Shown: positions 1-8,554, counted from the first letter of the stretch. The stretch: 64,000 nt of DNA from Serratia plymuthica (GCF_018336935.1 NZ_CP068771.1:5084001-5148000); one strand, 5' to 3'. A program made the numbers and translations. The notes: a model not told the origin generated them from the sequence alone.

Positions 1-57
1 TACGAGGAACTGGAGGCGATAGTGAAACAGCAACTGGCGAAGGCCCAAAATGGCTAA
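1..57 (+). CDS. 3' end of an upstream gene, probably scsC-like (partial)
   Basis: An open frame enters from the window edge and stops with TAA at 55-57, giving an 18-residue tail rich in E, K and Q. It overlaps the start of the next gene by 8 bases, which implies one operon and translational coupling. ScsC, a DsbA-like periplasmic thiol oxidoreductase, is the usual neighbour upstream of scsD, so that identity is inferred from context only; the visible tail is too short to prove it. Confidence 0.45.
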   Translation, partial: YEELEAIVKQQLAKAQNG

Positions 58-550
58 GCTGCGGCGCTGGGGGCGCGAACTCTTGATCCTGCTGCTGATT
101 GTGCTGGCGGTGGTGGTGGCGATGGACTGGCTGCGTGCGCCGCAGGCGCCGGCGGCTTTCGATTCACAGGCGTTGACCACATTGAGCGGCGAGAGGGTTT
201 CACTCGCGCAGCTCAGCCGGGACAAGCCGCTGCTGGTCTACTTCTGGGCCAGCTGGTGCGGCGTGTGCCGCTTTACCACGCCGTATGTTGCCAGGCTGGC
301 GGAGGAAGGCGGCAATGTGCTGACCGTGGCGCTGCGTTCCGGTGACGATCCGCAGGTCGAACAGTGGCTGGCGCGCAAACGGCTGACGCTGCCGGTGGTT
401 AACGATCCGCGCGGCGAGCTGTCGGCGCAGTGGCAGGTGGGCGTCACCCCGACGCTGGTGGTCATTTCCCAGGGCAAGGTGGTGCAGAGCACCACCGGCT
501 GGACCAGCTACTGGGGGATGAAACTGCGCTTGTGGTGGGCCGGGCGGTAA
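50..550 (+). CDS. scsD: membrane-anchored thioredoxin-like protein disulfide oxidoreductase, ScsD family
   Basis: This 166-residue protein has a basic N-terminus (KLRRWGR), one hydrophobic segment at about residues 10-26 that should anchor it in the inner membrane, and then a periplasmic thioredoxin fold. The redox motif is WCGVC around residues 69-73, preceded by VYFWASW as in TlpA/ScsD proteins; a cis-Pro region (GVTPTLVV) follows near residue 130. The length fits ScsD (about 168). Family knowledge ties ScsABCD to copper tolerance and disulfide reduction in the periplasm. The ATG lies inside the upstream stop region, as expected for an operon. DsbE/TlpA-type naming is an alternative. Confidence 0.8.
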   Translation: MAKLRRWGRELLILLLIVLAVVVAMDWLRAPQAPAAFDSQALTTLSGERVSLAQLSRDKPLLVYFWASWCGVCRFTTPYVARLAEEGGNVLTVALRSGDDPQVEQWLARKRLTLPVVNDPRGELSAQWQVGVTPTLVVISQGKVVQSTTGWTSYWGMKLRLWWAGR

Positions 551-558
551 GCGCCGTT

Positions 559-2016
559 TTATTTGGCGGTGATGACCTCATTAATCGCCCGGCAGAGCCG
601 GGCGATACCTTCTTCAATCAGCGGTGGCGTGTTGGCGGCGAAATTCAGTCGCAGGCCATGCGCGCCATGCGATTCCCGGGCATAAAAACACTCTCCGCGT
701 GCAAAGGTGACGCCGTGGCGCCAGGCCACCGGCATCAGCGCTTCGTTGTTAACCGCAGCGGGCAGCGTCAGCCAGATAAATAACCCGCCTTCGGGCGTTT
801 CAAAGCGGCAGCCGTGCGGCAGATGCTGCAGCAATGCCGTTACCATGGCATCACGGTGCTGGCGGTAGATCCGCCCGGCGCGCCGCAGCTGTTTGTCATA
901 GCGGCCAATGGTGACAAAGGCGTCCAGCGCCCGCTGGATCAGGTTGGAGCTGGTAAAGCTGTCGACGTGTTTTAACCGTGCTATCTGCTGATATTGCTCA
1001 CTGTCGGCGACCAGGTAGCCGATACGCATGCTGGGCAGCAGCATTTTGGAAAAGGTGCTGACATATATCACCGCGCCCGGCTGCGCCAGCGCCCGCAGCG
1101 ACGGCAGCTGTTTGCCGTTGTAGCGCAAATCGCCGACAAAATCGTCTTCCAGTATCGGCACTCCGGCACGTTGAGCCAGCGCCAGCAGGCGTCGGCGGCG
1201 GGCTTCGCTCATGCAGCGCCCGGTCGGGTTATGAAAATTGGGGATGGTGTAAATCAGTTTTGGCCGGTGCTTTTCCAGCAGTGCCGGCAGGTGTTCAACC
1301 AGCATGCCGTGTCGATCGCTGGGGACAGTGACGATATTGATCCTGTGCAGACGCAGCAGCCCCAGCGCTTCGGCATAGGTGGGTTCTTCGACGATCACCG
1401 TATCCCCCGGTTCAAGCAGGCTTTGCACAATCAGGCTGATGGCGTGCTGCGAACCGTTGGTGATCAGCACCTGTTCCGCGTGGGTAGGGATGCCCTGGGC
1501 GGTGAGGATCCGCCCCAGCGTATCGCGCAGCGGGTAGTAGCCGCAGTATTCGCCATAGCCGAAAGCCTCTTCCGCATGGCGGCTGAGCACCGACAGCAAG
1601 ATCTTGCGGAATTCCTCCTGGGGGAAAACCTTCGGGCTGCCGACGCCGGCGGCAAAGTTGATGATGTTATCCGGCAGCGGCGTGTCGGGGTAGCCGTCCA
1701 GCCGCGAGGTCAGGGTGGTGAAACGCGCTGCCGGGAACGACGTATCGGACGTCGGCTGCGGTTGAGCGGGCCGCGCGCCCGGATGCAGAACATAGGCGCC
1801 GCTGCCGCGTCGCTGGCGCAGAAATCCTTTGGACGCCAGTTCGGCATAGGCATTGTCGGCCGTCAGCCGGCTGACGGCCAGTTCGGCCGCCAATGTGCGG
1901 GTGGAAGGCAGTTTGTCGCCATCGACAAAGACGCCGCTCAATATCGCCCGCCGCAATGCCTCTTCAATTTGCAGATACAGCGGGACATCCTGCTGGCGGT
2001 CTAACGGGATATGCAT
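559..2016 (-). CDS. MocR-type PLP-dependent transcriptional regulator
   Basis: The 485-residue protein joins a GntR winged-helix domain (about 1-75; LPSTRTLAAELAVSRLT is the recognition region) to a fold-type I aminotransferase domain (about 110-480). The PLP-lysine region reads STFSKMLLPSMRIGYL. The fold also has the NPTG segment (FHNPTGRCMS) and the downstream DDF. This architecture defines the MocR/PdxR group, in which PLP or a PLP-amino acid adduct acts as effector. It is transcribed away from the EamA transporter at 2311, a frequent MocR arrangement, so that transporter is the likely target. It converges with scsD with only 8 bases between the stops. Confidence 0.85.
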   Translation of the reverse strand: MHIPLDRQQDVPLYLQIEEALRRAILSGVFVDGDKLPSTRTLAAELAVSRLTADNAYAELASKGFLRQRRGSGAYVLHPGARPAQPQPTSDTSFPAARFTTLTSRLDGYPDTPLPDNIINFAAGVGSPKVFPQEEFRKILLSVLSRHAEEAFGYGEYCGYYPLRDTLGRILTAQGIPTHAEQVLITNGSQHAISLIVQSLLEPGDTVIVEEPTYAEALGLLRLHRINIVTVPSDRHGMLVEHLPALLEKHRPKLIYTIPNFHNPTGRCMSEARRRRLLALAQRAGVPILEDDFVGDLRYNGKQLPSLRALAQPGAVIYVSTFSKMLLPSMRIGYLVADSEQYQQIARLKHVDSFTSSNLIQRALDAFVTIGRYDKQLRRAGRIYRQHRDAMVTALLQHLPHGCRFETPEGGLFIWLTLPAAVNNEALMPVAWRHGVTFARGECFYARESHGAHGLRLNFAANTPPLIEEGIARLCRAINEVITAK

Positions 2017-2161
2017 GGAAATTGGCTCGGTCAGGTGCGATGATTTTTACTATACCTCATCGCTGTCTGCCTTCAAGAGGGTAAAAGTGGCCTGCATAAC
2101 AATGGGGGAAAGTGGCTCTGGCGGCAAAATGTCGCCGCGTTAGAATTCCTGCCTGAGTCTC

Positions 2162-2286
<125 letters not shown>

Positions 2287-2310
2287 TTATCGCCGTTTTT
2301 TGAGGGTGTT

Positions 2311-3306
2311 ATGTCATTACCGTCGGGTATTTCAGCAAGGCCGGCTTTCCCCGGCGCGCGTATTTTGCAAGGCAGCAGTCAGGGGTATGTCATTGCCATC
2401 ATCAGTGCCATGCTGCTGGCCTTTACCGCCATTATCATCCGCGTGCTGACGCAGCATTATCACCTGCCTACCTTCGTGCTGGCCTTTTGGCGAGCGGCAT
2501 TGGTGGCCCTGGTGTTATTGCCTCTGCTGTTGCTTATTAAACCCGAATGGGCGCGCTTGCAGCCTGCGCAGGTGCCTTTTTATGCCTGTTATGGCTTGCT
2601 GCTGGCGGTATTCAACAGCCTGTGGACGTTGTCGGTAGCCTTGAACGGCGCGTCGGTGGCGACCATTCTTACTTACTGCTCGGTAGGTTTTACCGTATTT
2701 CTTGGCTGGGTGATGTACAGCGAACGGCTGAACCTGCGCCAGATGCTGGTGATTGCGGTCAGCCTGGGCGGCTGTTTCCTGGTCAGCAACGGCGATAGCC
2801 TGGGCACTACCCATTTCAATCTGCTGGGGCTGTTGATCGGCATGCTGTCGGGTATCGGCTATACCCTTTATACCCTGGGAGGGCGGGTAGCCACAGAGCG
2901 GCGCTACCCGGTGTGGAATACCATTTTGTATGTGTTTGGCTTTTCGGCGATTTACCAATGGCTGTTCAACACCGCGTTGACGCTGTTTCCTCTGGCTGCA
3001 TTTCAGGGGATGACCGGCTCTTTGTGGTTCCTTTCCCAGGGGGCGCAAGGTATCGAGTGGAGTGGTTGGTTATTGCTGGTGATCCTGGCCGCCGGGCCGA
3101 CGCTGCTGGGGTTCGGTTTGTACAACATCAGCCTGAAGACGTTACCGCTGGCGGTTGCAAACTTGATTTTGTCGCTGGAGCTGGTGTTCACGGCGGTCAT
3201 TGCCTATTTCCTGCTGGGGGAAAACATGAACCAGCTGCAACTGCTGGGCAGCGCGCTGGTGATGGGCGGGGTGCTGATGCTGAAGAGCAAAACGGTTGAG
3301 GCGTAA
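2311..3306 (+). CDS. EamA/DMT-family transporter
   Basis: The protein (331 residues from this start) has about ten hydrophobic segments and two EamA repeats, one beginning near YVIAIISAMLLAFTAIIIR and one in the second half ending near LELVFTAVIAYFLLGE, as in DMT-superfamily exporters of metabolites and amino acids. ATG 2311 was chosen because GAGGG sits six bases upstream; the in-frame ATG at 2275 lies in the ERIC end and lacks a ribosome-binding site. The divergent MocR gene suggests control by a PLP-linked or amino-acid signal. Substrate unknown. Confidence 0.85.
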   Translation: MSLPSGISARPAFPGARILQGSSQGYVIAIISAMLLAFTAIIIRVLTQHYHLPTFVLAFWRAALVALVLLPLLLLIKPEWARLQPAQVPFYACYGLLLAVFNSLWTLSVALNGASVATILTYCSVGFTVFLGWVMYSERLNLRQMLVIAVSLGGCFLVSNGDSLGTTHFNLLGLLIGMLSGIGYTLYTLGGRVATERRYPVWNTILYVFGFSAIYQWLFNTALTLFPLAAFQGMTGSLWFLSQGAQGIEWSGWLLLVILAAGPTLLGFGLYNISLKTLPLAVANLILSLELVFTAVIAYFLLGENMNQLQLLGSALVMGGVLMLKSKTVEA

Positions 3307-3439
3307 TTTGTTACCCTTAGGCCAAGATGTGGAGACAACATCGGCCGAAAGGCGATATCTGCTTGGGAGATGGCTGCTGGCCAGCAATGATATTGCGGGC
3401 TTGAACGTGCGATAAGCGAAATTAAGCGTTAAATGAACA

Positions 3440-3461
3440 GGGCAGGGGAGTTACCCCGCCC
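3440..3461. terminator. GC-rich hairpin downstream of the EamA gene
   Basis: GGGCAGGGG pairs with CCCCGCCC across a five-base loop with one bulged A. It could end transcription from the EamA gene or from the degraded reading frame on the other strand. No clear T-run follows on either side, so it is a weak terminator at best. Confidence 0.4.
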
Positions 3462-3469
3462 CCCTTGAC

Positions 3470-3544
3470 TCACTCAGCCTTGGCCGTTTCCAACGTCAGA
3501 CGACGTTTATTAAATACCGTAATCCGGCTCGCTCCAGAGTAATG
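3470..3544 (-). pseudogene. remnant resembling the C-terminal coding end of tctA
   Basis: Read on the minus strand, the last codons before TGA (3470-3472) encode NKRRLTLETAKAE. The intact tctA at 4986 ends RKRRRLAETAKAE. Similarity continues past the stop into a shared GGxxCGGGGTAA stretch, and several matching codons differ synonymously, which suggests a diverged coding relic rather than chance. A TAG at 3545-3547 closes the frame upstream. It could instead be the tail of another lost gene with a similar C-terminus. Confidence 0.35.
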
Positions 3545-3603
3545 CTAAACAGTTTAATACGTGGGTCAATATTAAGTGACCACTGCAGTCATACAGTGGG
3601 ACG

Positions 3604-4419
3604 CTATAAATAAGCAATGTAAATAATAGCATTCCCTGAGAAAGGTCCTGGACTGATGATCTCATTAGCTGTCATTTTTGCTTTTAGGGACATGTATTTT
3701 GGTATTCCGCCAGTTAAATAATAGTTGACACCGGCCCAGGCGGATTTCTCATCCAGAAACAGCGTGGAATAAAAGTTCTTGTTGTTGTTTAGATAAATCC
3801 TGTCTTCGGCTAATGTAGACTGGGAATATATCTTTACAGTTCCTGATTGGGAGCACTCAACTGTTCCATGAATGCTCTTCTCCGCCACGGAAATTTCATC
3901 TTGTGAAAGCGTACCAAAATCTATCACCGTTGGGAGATTCACATTACAAGATTGGTTTTGTGGCGGTAACTTACCACAAACAGAGTTGGGCCATAAACGT
4001 GCACCTCCGGCTATTGCGGGGGTCTGTACATAAAAAAGTCCAACGCAGCTGGCATCACTGCCATTTACTCTATAAGGCCTTGAGGTCCAGGGAATACCAA
4101 AGGAAGCCTTCCACGCGATCTCTACTTCTTTTGCTGTTCTGTAATTTTCGATTCGGAGACAGTTACGAGACTCTATACATGAACCATATAGCCCAGGATA
4201 TCGGGTGCTGTATTTTACATCCGGGCCTATAAAACAAGAGGACCATCTATAGCAAGGATTGAGATCGGAGGTACTCTCATCCCATGCAACCAAAGATTGA
4301 ACAACAGTCCAGTTAACAAAAGATACAGGAAGCATATATGCGCCAGCTACAGCTTGCTGAGAGAATGAAAAAACAGTAAAAAAAATAAAATTTCTATACG
4401 TTGCAATCCCTGGTTTCAT
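3604..4419 (-). CDS. orphan two-domain fimbrial adhesin-like protein (MrpH type suspected)
   Basis: About 271 residues with a signal peptide (MKPGIATYRNFIFFTVF, cleavage near AVAG-AY), a Cys-rich N-terminal domain (about 30-160, six or more Cys), and a C-terminal pilin-like domain that starts near SCNVNLPTVIDFGTLSQ. This layout and length resemble tip adhesins such as Proteus MrpH. The His residues that bind zinc in MrpH have no counterpart here; only one His is visible in the whole protein. ATG 4419 has GGGA nine bases upstream; an in-frame ATG at 4431 is weaker. No chaperone, usher or major pilin gene is nearby, and the gene is much more AT-rich than its neighbours, which suggests transfer. 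Confidence 0.65.
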   Translation of the reverse strand: MKPGIATYRNFIFFTVFSFSQQAVAGAYMLPVSFVNWTVVQSLVAWDESTSDLNPCYRWSSCFIGPDVKYSTRYPGLYGSCIESRNCLRIENYRTAKEVEIAWKASFGIPWTSRPYRVNGSDASCVGLFYVQTPAIAGGARLWPNSVCGKLPPQNQSCNVNLPTVIDFGTLSQDEISVAEKSIHGTVECSQSGTVKIYSQSTLAEDRIYLNNNKNFYSTLFLDEKSAWAGVNYYLTGGIPKYMSLKAKMTANEIISPGPFSGNAIIYIAYL

Positions 4420-4883
4420 ATTAATTCCCATTCCATTGTGAAGATTCCCATGCAGATCCCTTGGTGTTTAAGATAAAAGTGATATTCGATGCATGAAGCG
4501 GTTTCGTGCAGCTGTGTGGTGTGTCATTTATAAACCTGATTTATAAATGGCAATGATTAGATTGACCGATTTAATAAATTTTTTATAATGAAAGCTGCAA
4601 TTTATATATTGACTAATTCTTGGTGTGTTGCAAATCACTTATACCGATCGATAAAATTCAATTGATAGTCAAATTCTATCAAATGTATCATATGAATCGG
4701 TTATATCGATCGATTGGCTTTTTGAGTTCTTCTCGGAGCAGAGCCGATAAGATGACATCTAGATAGGAGGCGGTCCCTATCCTGTGCATTGCCAAATTTT
4801 AGGCTGTGTTTGGGTTCTAATGCTGGGGCAAGGGGACGGAAAAAGCATCAACAACGAAATCCAGATCCTGTTCAGACATAAAA
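4420..4883. other. AT-rich gene-free stretch upstream of the adhesin
   Basis: No convincing gene is seen. Two related motifs face each other, ATACCGATCGATAAAAT near 4641 and ATATCGATCGATTGG near 4702, both carrying a CGATCGAT core. A further hairpin-like pair, GATAGG and CCTATC, lies near 4760-4782. This is the probable promoter region of the adhesin gene, read to the left. Its base composition matches the adhesin gene and not the flanking core genome. Confidence 0.4.
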
Positions 4884-4913
4884 AATCCGGAGTCAGGCGG
4901 CTGACTCCGGATT
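4884..4913 (-). terminator. rho-independent terminator of the tctCBA operon
   Basis: AATCCGGAGTCA and TGACTCCGGATT form a perfect 12-bp stem with a six-base loop. On the minus strand it is followed by a run of six T. It lies about 70 bases past the tctA stop, so it ends the tctCBA transcript. Confidence 0.85.
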
Positions 4914-4985
4914 ATCTCTCGTTGGCCTGATCGTTCAAGTGCTCTTAAACGATCGGTATTAGGGTTATTACCCCGTCCTTTTTAC

Positions 4986-6503
4986 CTATTCGGCCTTCGC
5001 CGTTTCCGCCAGCCGGCGGCGCTTGCGTATCCTGCGCAGCAACAACGGCAGTACCAAAACCGCCACCGCCAGCACCAGCAGCGTTTGCGCGATGCTGCTG
5101 CTCCACAGGATGCCAAACTCGCCGTTACTGATCGACAGCGCGCGGCGCAGGTTTTGTTCCAGCATTTCACCCAGCACGAAGCCCAGAATAAGCGGCGACA
5201 TCGGGAAGTGCATTTTGCGCAAGATATAACCGAACACTCCCAGCCCGACCATCAACAACAGGTCGAAGGTGGTGCTGTGCACCGCATAAACGCCCACTGC
5301 AGATACGGCGGCAATCGCCGGTACCAGGAACCACAGCGGGATGGTCAGCATGCGGGTAAACAGGCCGACCAGCGGCAGGTTCATGATCAGCAGGATCACG
5401 TTGGCAATCAGCAACGCGGCGATCAGGCCCCAGACAATGTCCGGCTGCTCGGTGAACATCGCCGGGCCCGGCGTGATGTTGTACAGCGTCAATGCGCCCA
5501 TCATCACCGCCGTGGTGCCGGAACCCGGCACGCCCAGCGTCAGCATCGGAATGAACGAGCCGCAGGCCGAAGCATTGTTGGCGGCTTCCGGCGCCGCGAC
5601 GCCGCGAATATCCCCCTTGCCGAAGGTCTCGCTGTTGCCGCTGATTTTCTTTTCGGTCATATAGGTGAGCGCGCTGGCGATGGTGGCGCCGGCGCCGGGC
5701 AGAATGCCGACGAAGAAGCCGATCACCGAAGAGCGCAGCGTCGGGCCAACGCACTCGGCGGCCTCTTTGCGGTTAAACAACAGGCGACCGGTTTTACGCA
5801 CCAGCTTTTGTCCGCCGCTGGTGCTTTCCAGCATCAGCAGGATTTCACTGACCGAGAACAGCCCGATCACCACCACGATAAATTGCACGCCGTCGGAAAG
5901 ATGCACGCTGTCGAAGGTGAAGCGGTAAACGCCGGTGTTGGCGTCTACGCCTACCGTCGCCAGCCCTAGGCCAATCAGCGCTGCCAGCAGCGACTTCAGC
6001 GGGTTTTGGCTCATCATGCTGCCCAGACAGGCGATGGCGAACACCATCAGGGCAAAGTACTCCGCCGGGCCGAATGCCAGCGACCAGCGCGCCAACAGCG
6101 GGGCGAACAGGATAATGCCGCCGATGGCGATTATGGAACCGACGAAAGAGCTGACCGCCGAGATCGACAACGCCACGCCGGCGCGGCCCTGTTGCGCCAT
6201 CGGGTAACCGTCCAGCGCGGTCATGATCGCCGCCGCGTCACCGGGTACGTTGAGCAGGATGGACGAGATGCGGCCGCCGTATTCGCAGCCGATATAGACC
6301 GTCGCCAGCAGGATCAGCGCGGACTCGGCCGGCAGCTTGAGAGCAAACGCCAGCGGCAGCAGAATAGCCACGCCGTTGATCGGCCCCAGCCCCGGCAGCA
6401 GGCCGACGATGGTGCCGACGAAGCAGCCAATCAGCGCGATAATCAGGTTCTGCGGCACCAGCGCCACTTCGAACCCTTGGGTCAAATACATCCAGGTTTC
6501 CAT
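4986..6503 (-). CDS. tctA: tripartite tricarboxylate transporter, large permease subunit TctA
   Basis: About 505 residues, equal to known TctA proteins, and strongly hydrophobic with roughly twelve membrane segments. The family signature is near the N-terminus (GTIVGLLPGLGPINGVAILL) and recurs in the second half (GFFVGILPGAGATIAS), reflecting the duplicated fold. It forms the translocation pathway for citrate or related carboxylates in the inner membrane. ATG 6503 was chosen because a GGGGG motif sits six bases upstream and the start follows the tctB stop by about 11 bases; a TTG at 6527 would overlap tctB. Operon order is tctC-tctB-tctA. Confidence 0.92.
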   Translation of the reverse strand: METWMYLTQGFEVALVPQNLIIALIGCFVGTIVGLLPGLGPINGVAILLPLAFALKLPAESALILLATVYIGCEYGGRISSILLNVPGDAAAIMTALDGYPMAQQGRAGVALSISAVSSFVGSIIAIGGIILFAPLLARWSLAFGPAEYFALMVFAIACLGSMMSQNPLKSLLAALIGLGLATVGVDANTGVYRFTFDSVHLSDGVQFIVVVIGLFSVSEILLMLESTSGGQKLVRKTGRLLFNRKEAAECVGPTLRSSVIGFFVGILPGAGATIASALTYMTEKKISGNSETFGKGDIRGVAAPEAANNASACGSFIPMLTLGVPGSGTTAVMMGALTLYNITPGPAMFTEQPDIVWGLIAALLIANVILLIMNLPLVGLFTRMLTIPLWFLVPAIAAVSAVGVYAVHSTTFDLLLMVGLGVFGYILRKMHFPMSPLILGFVLGEMLEQNLRRALSISNGEFGILWSSSIAQTLLVLAVAVLVLPLLLRRIRKRRRLAETAKAE

Positions 6504-6514
6504 CATCGCCCCCG

Positions 6515-6946
6515 TTAGCTCAGCCAAACGCCGAGTGGCAGTGTTACGTCGAGTAATTGGTCAAAGGCGTAGTACAGCGCAACGCCCATCACCACGCCGG
6601 AGACCGCCGCCGCCGGCAGGCTGGCCTGGAACAGCAGGCCAATGCTGAAGGTCAGCAGTGCGGTGGCCAGCGGAAAGCCCAGCCATTCGAAGCCCCAGCC
6701 GTACAGCACCAGCGTAATCACCAGCACCAACAGGCGTTGCATTACCTTGTTGTGCGGCCATTCGACGGCCTGCGGTTTGTTCAGCAGCAGCAGTGCCGCG
6801 CACAGCGACATCAGGCTGAGGATGGCCAGCGGGAAGGGGCGCGGCCCCAGCGGTTCATAGCTGTATTCGCTCTGAATGCCCCAGCCGATAAACAGGCCGC
6901 CGATGCACAGCAGCAACCAGAAACCGGCAAAAATGCGATCGCTCAT
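6515..6946 (-). CDS. tctB: tripartite tricarboxylate transporter, small permease subunit TctB
   Basis: A 143-residue membrane protein with four predicted hydrophobic segments, the expected size and topology for TctB. The N-terminus (MSDRIFAGFWLLLCIGGLFIGWG) and the EPLGPRPFP loop are typical. A GGGGGAAAT ribosome-binding site precedes ATG 6946. It partners TctA in the inner membrane; the pair takes substrate from the periplasmic TctC. Gaps to both neighbours are short, so the three genes should be one transcript. Confidence 0.9.
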   Translation of the reverse strand: MSDRIFAGFWLLLCIGGLFIGWGIQSEYSYEPLGPRPFPLAILSLMSLCAALLLLNKPQAVEWPHNKVMQRLLVLVITLVLYGWGFEWLGFPLATALLTFSIGLLFQASLPAAAVSGVVMGVALYYAFDQLLDVTLPLGVWLS

Positions 6947-6960
6947 GGTATTTCCCCCGG

Positions 6961-7941
6961 TTATTTAGCCAGGCCGAAGACTTTGGCCTGCTCGCGGTAC
7001 TGATTGACCTGGTTTTTCACGTAGGCATCCAGTTCCTTGCCGGCCAGGTTGAATTCAAACAGGCCGCGCAGGTCGCGCTGCTTTTTGAATTCGTCGGTTG
7101 CCGTCATTTTCTGGAAGGTGTCGAGCCACCATTGATACTCTTCTTCGCTGACCTTCGGGCCAACGTAGAAGCCGCGGATGATCGGCCAGATCAGATTGAA
7201 GCCCTGCTCTTTGGCGGTTGGCACGTTGGCTAACTGGCCCGGCAGACGCTGTTCGGAGTACACCGCCAGCACGCGAATTTTGTCACCCTGCAGATAGGGC
7301 ACCATTTCGCTCAAATCGCCGGACACCGCCTGAATATGGTTGCCGAGCAGCGCGGTAACGGGCTCGCCACCGCCTTCGAACGCGACGTAGCGCATCTTGT
7401 GAGGATCGACGCCGACCTCGCGCGCCAGCAGGGCGGTTTTCATCCAGTCCTGGCTGCCGATCGAGGCGCCGGCACCGAATACCACGCTGTTGGGATCTTT
7501 CTGGAAGGCATCCATCAGGTCCTTGAGGGTTTTGTACGGCGAGTCGGCGCGCACGGCGATCATGCCGTAATCGGTGCCGACGGCGGCCAGCCATTTCACG
7601 TCATCGACGTTGTAACGGCCGAACTTCCCTTGCGAAAGGTTAAGCAGAGAGCCGCCGGAGAAGGCGACCACGGTGCCGAATTCCGCCGGGCGCTGGGCGA
7701 CGATGGCGTTATAGGCCACCGCGCCGACGCCGCCGGGCATATAGGTAACGCGCATCGGTTTGTCGATGGCGTTGGTTTCCTGCAGCGACACCTGAATCAG
7801 CTTGCAGGTCAGATCAAAACCGCCGCCGGGCTTGGCGGGGGCGATACATTCGGTGCGTTTCGGCGCTTCTACGGCAAATGCCTGATTGGCCGCCAGCAGC
7901 AGGGCGGTTGCGGTCAGAGTACGGGTGATTATTTTTTTCAT
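6961..7941 (-). CDS. tctC: tripartite tricarboxylate transporter, periplasmic binding protein TctC
   Basis: About 326 residues with a clear signal peptide (MKKIITRTLTATALLLAANQAFA). The mature part is a Bug/TctC-type binding protein: the AKPGGGFDLTCKL loop near the start and YMPGGVGAVAYNAI contribute to the carboxylate pocket in the family. ATG 7941 follows GGGG at a good distance; an upstream TTG at 7953 is less likely. It is the first gene of tctCBA and captures citrate or another carboxylate in the periplasm. The substrate cannot be read from sequence alone. Confidence 0.9.
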   Translation of the reverse strand: MKKIITRTLTATALLLAANQAFAVEAPKRTECIAPAKPGGGFDLTCKLIQVSLQETNAIDKPMRVTYMPGGVGAVAYNAIVAQRPAEFGTVVAFSGGSLLNLSQGKFGRYNVDDVKWLAAVGTDYGMIAVRADSPYKTLKDLMDAFQKDPNSVVFGAGASIGSQDWMKTALLAREVGVDPHKMRYVAFEGGGEPVTALLGNHIQAVSGDLSEMVPYLQGDKIRVLAVYSEQRLPGQLANVPTAKEQGFNLIWPIIRGFYVGPKVSEEEYQWWLDTFQKMTATDEFKKQRDLRGLFEFNLAGKELDAYVKNQVNQYREQAKVFGLAK

Positions 7942-8015
7942 TGCTTTCCCCAAGGTGTTTTTCTGTCGGAGTGAATCCCCGCCGATACGGGGTTGCCGAA
8001 TTGTTAAATCAGCAA

Positions 8016-8033
8016 CCTTTCATTTACCTTTCA
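8016..8033. promoter_or_regulatory. candidate TctD operator: direct repeat upstream of tctC
   Basis: CCTTTCA occurs at 8016-8022 and again at 8027-8033, an 11-bp period that suits tandem binding of OmpR/PhoB-type regulators. It lies 75-92 bases upstream of the tctC start. TctD, encoded nearby, belongs to that regulator class. Binding is inferred from spacing and context only. Confidence 0.35.
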
Positions 8034-8220
8034 GTGAGGGGAAAAGTTTACAGGATGTGATATGCGTCTCCTGTTTGCGGCCAAAACTGCCCGGGTGCTA
8101 ACACATAAAGCATGGTAAGAACAGCCCTTAAACTTTGCTTAAAACATGTGTAATGTCAGTTTTGCCGTGTTGGTCTTGGGGTAAAATAATAAAAAATAAA
8201 ATTATTACGGATGCATTATT

Positions 8221-8547
8221 ATGTTTTTTTTGGGGAAATTGTTCGGTGGCAAGGACAGCGCCAAGGTAAACGCCATCAAGATGTTGCCTGTGGCCTATGC
8301 TGAAATGATTGGGGAAGCGGGGCATTGTCGGTTAAAACGCCTGCGCCCGGAGATCGGCGTTTTTGAACTGCATTTTTCTGCGGCCAACGGCGAAAAACAT
8401 GCCTGCCAAATGACTGCCTGCATCACCGGCGTGGATATCGTGTTTGCCGCCAACAATCGCTCTGTGCTGGTTTCCCCGCCGTTCAGTCCCGCCAAAGTGC
8501 GGCCGGTGCTTGATATCGCTCTGGCCGACAGCGGGCTTCCATGTTGA
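8221..8547 (+). CDS. conserved-looking small protein of unknown function
   Basis: 108 residues, no signal peptide or membrane segment. It begins MFFLGKLFGGKDSAKV and has a mixed alpha/beta-looking body (GVFELHFSAANGEKHACQMTACI) with four Cys (CRL, CQM, CIT and the C-terminal C). The frame uses typical host codons, has an AT-rich promoter-like stretch before it and a hairpin terminator after it, so it is probably real. It stands alone between the divergent tctC and tctD genes, but nothing in the sequence ties it to transport. I do not recognise the family. Confidence 0.6.
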   Translation: MFFLGKLFGGKDSAKVNAIKMLPVAYAEMIGEAGHCRLKRLRPEIGVFELHFSAANGEKHACQMTACITGVDIVFAANNRSVLVSPPFSPAKVRPVLDIALADSGLPC

Positions 8548-8554
8548 AATAAAC

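Noticed and set aside
4817..4879. A 20-codon minus-strand frame between the adhesin and the tct terminator
   Set aside because: It starts directly after the tct terminator T-run, has no ribosome-binding site and is too short to judge.
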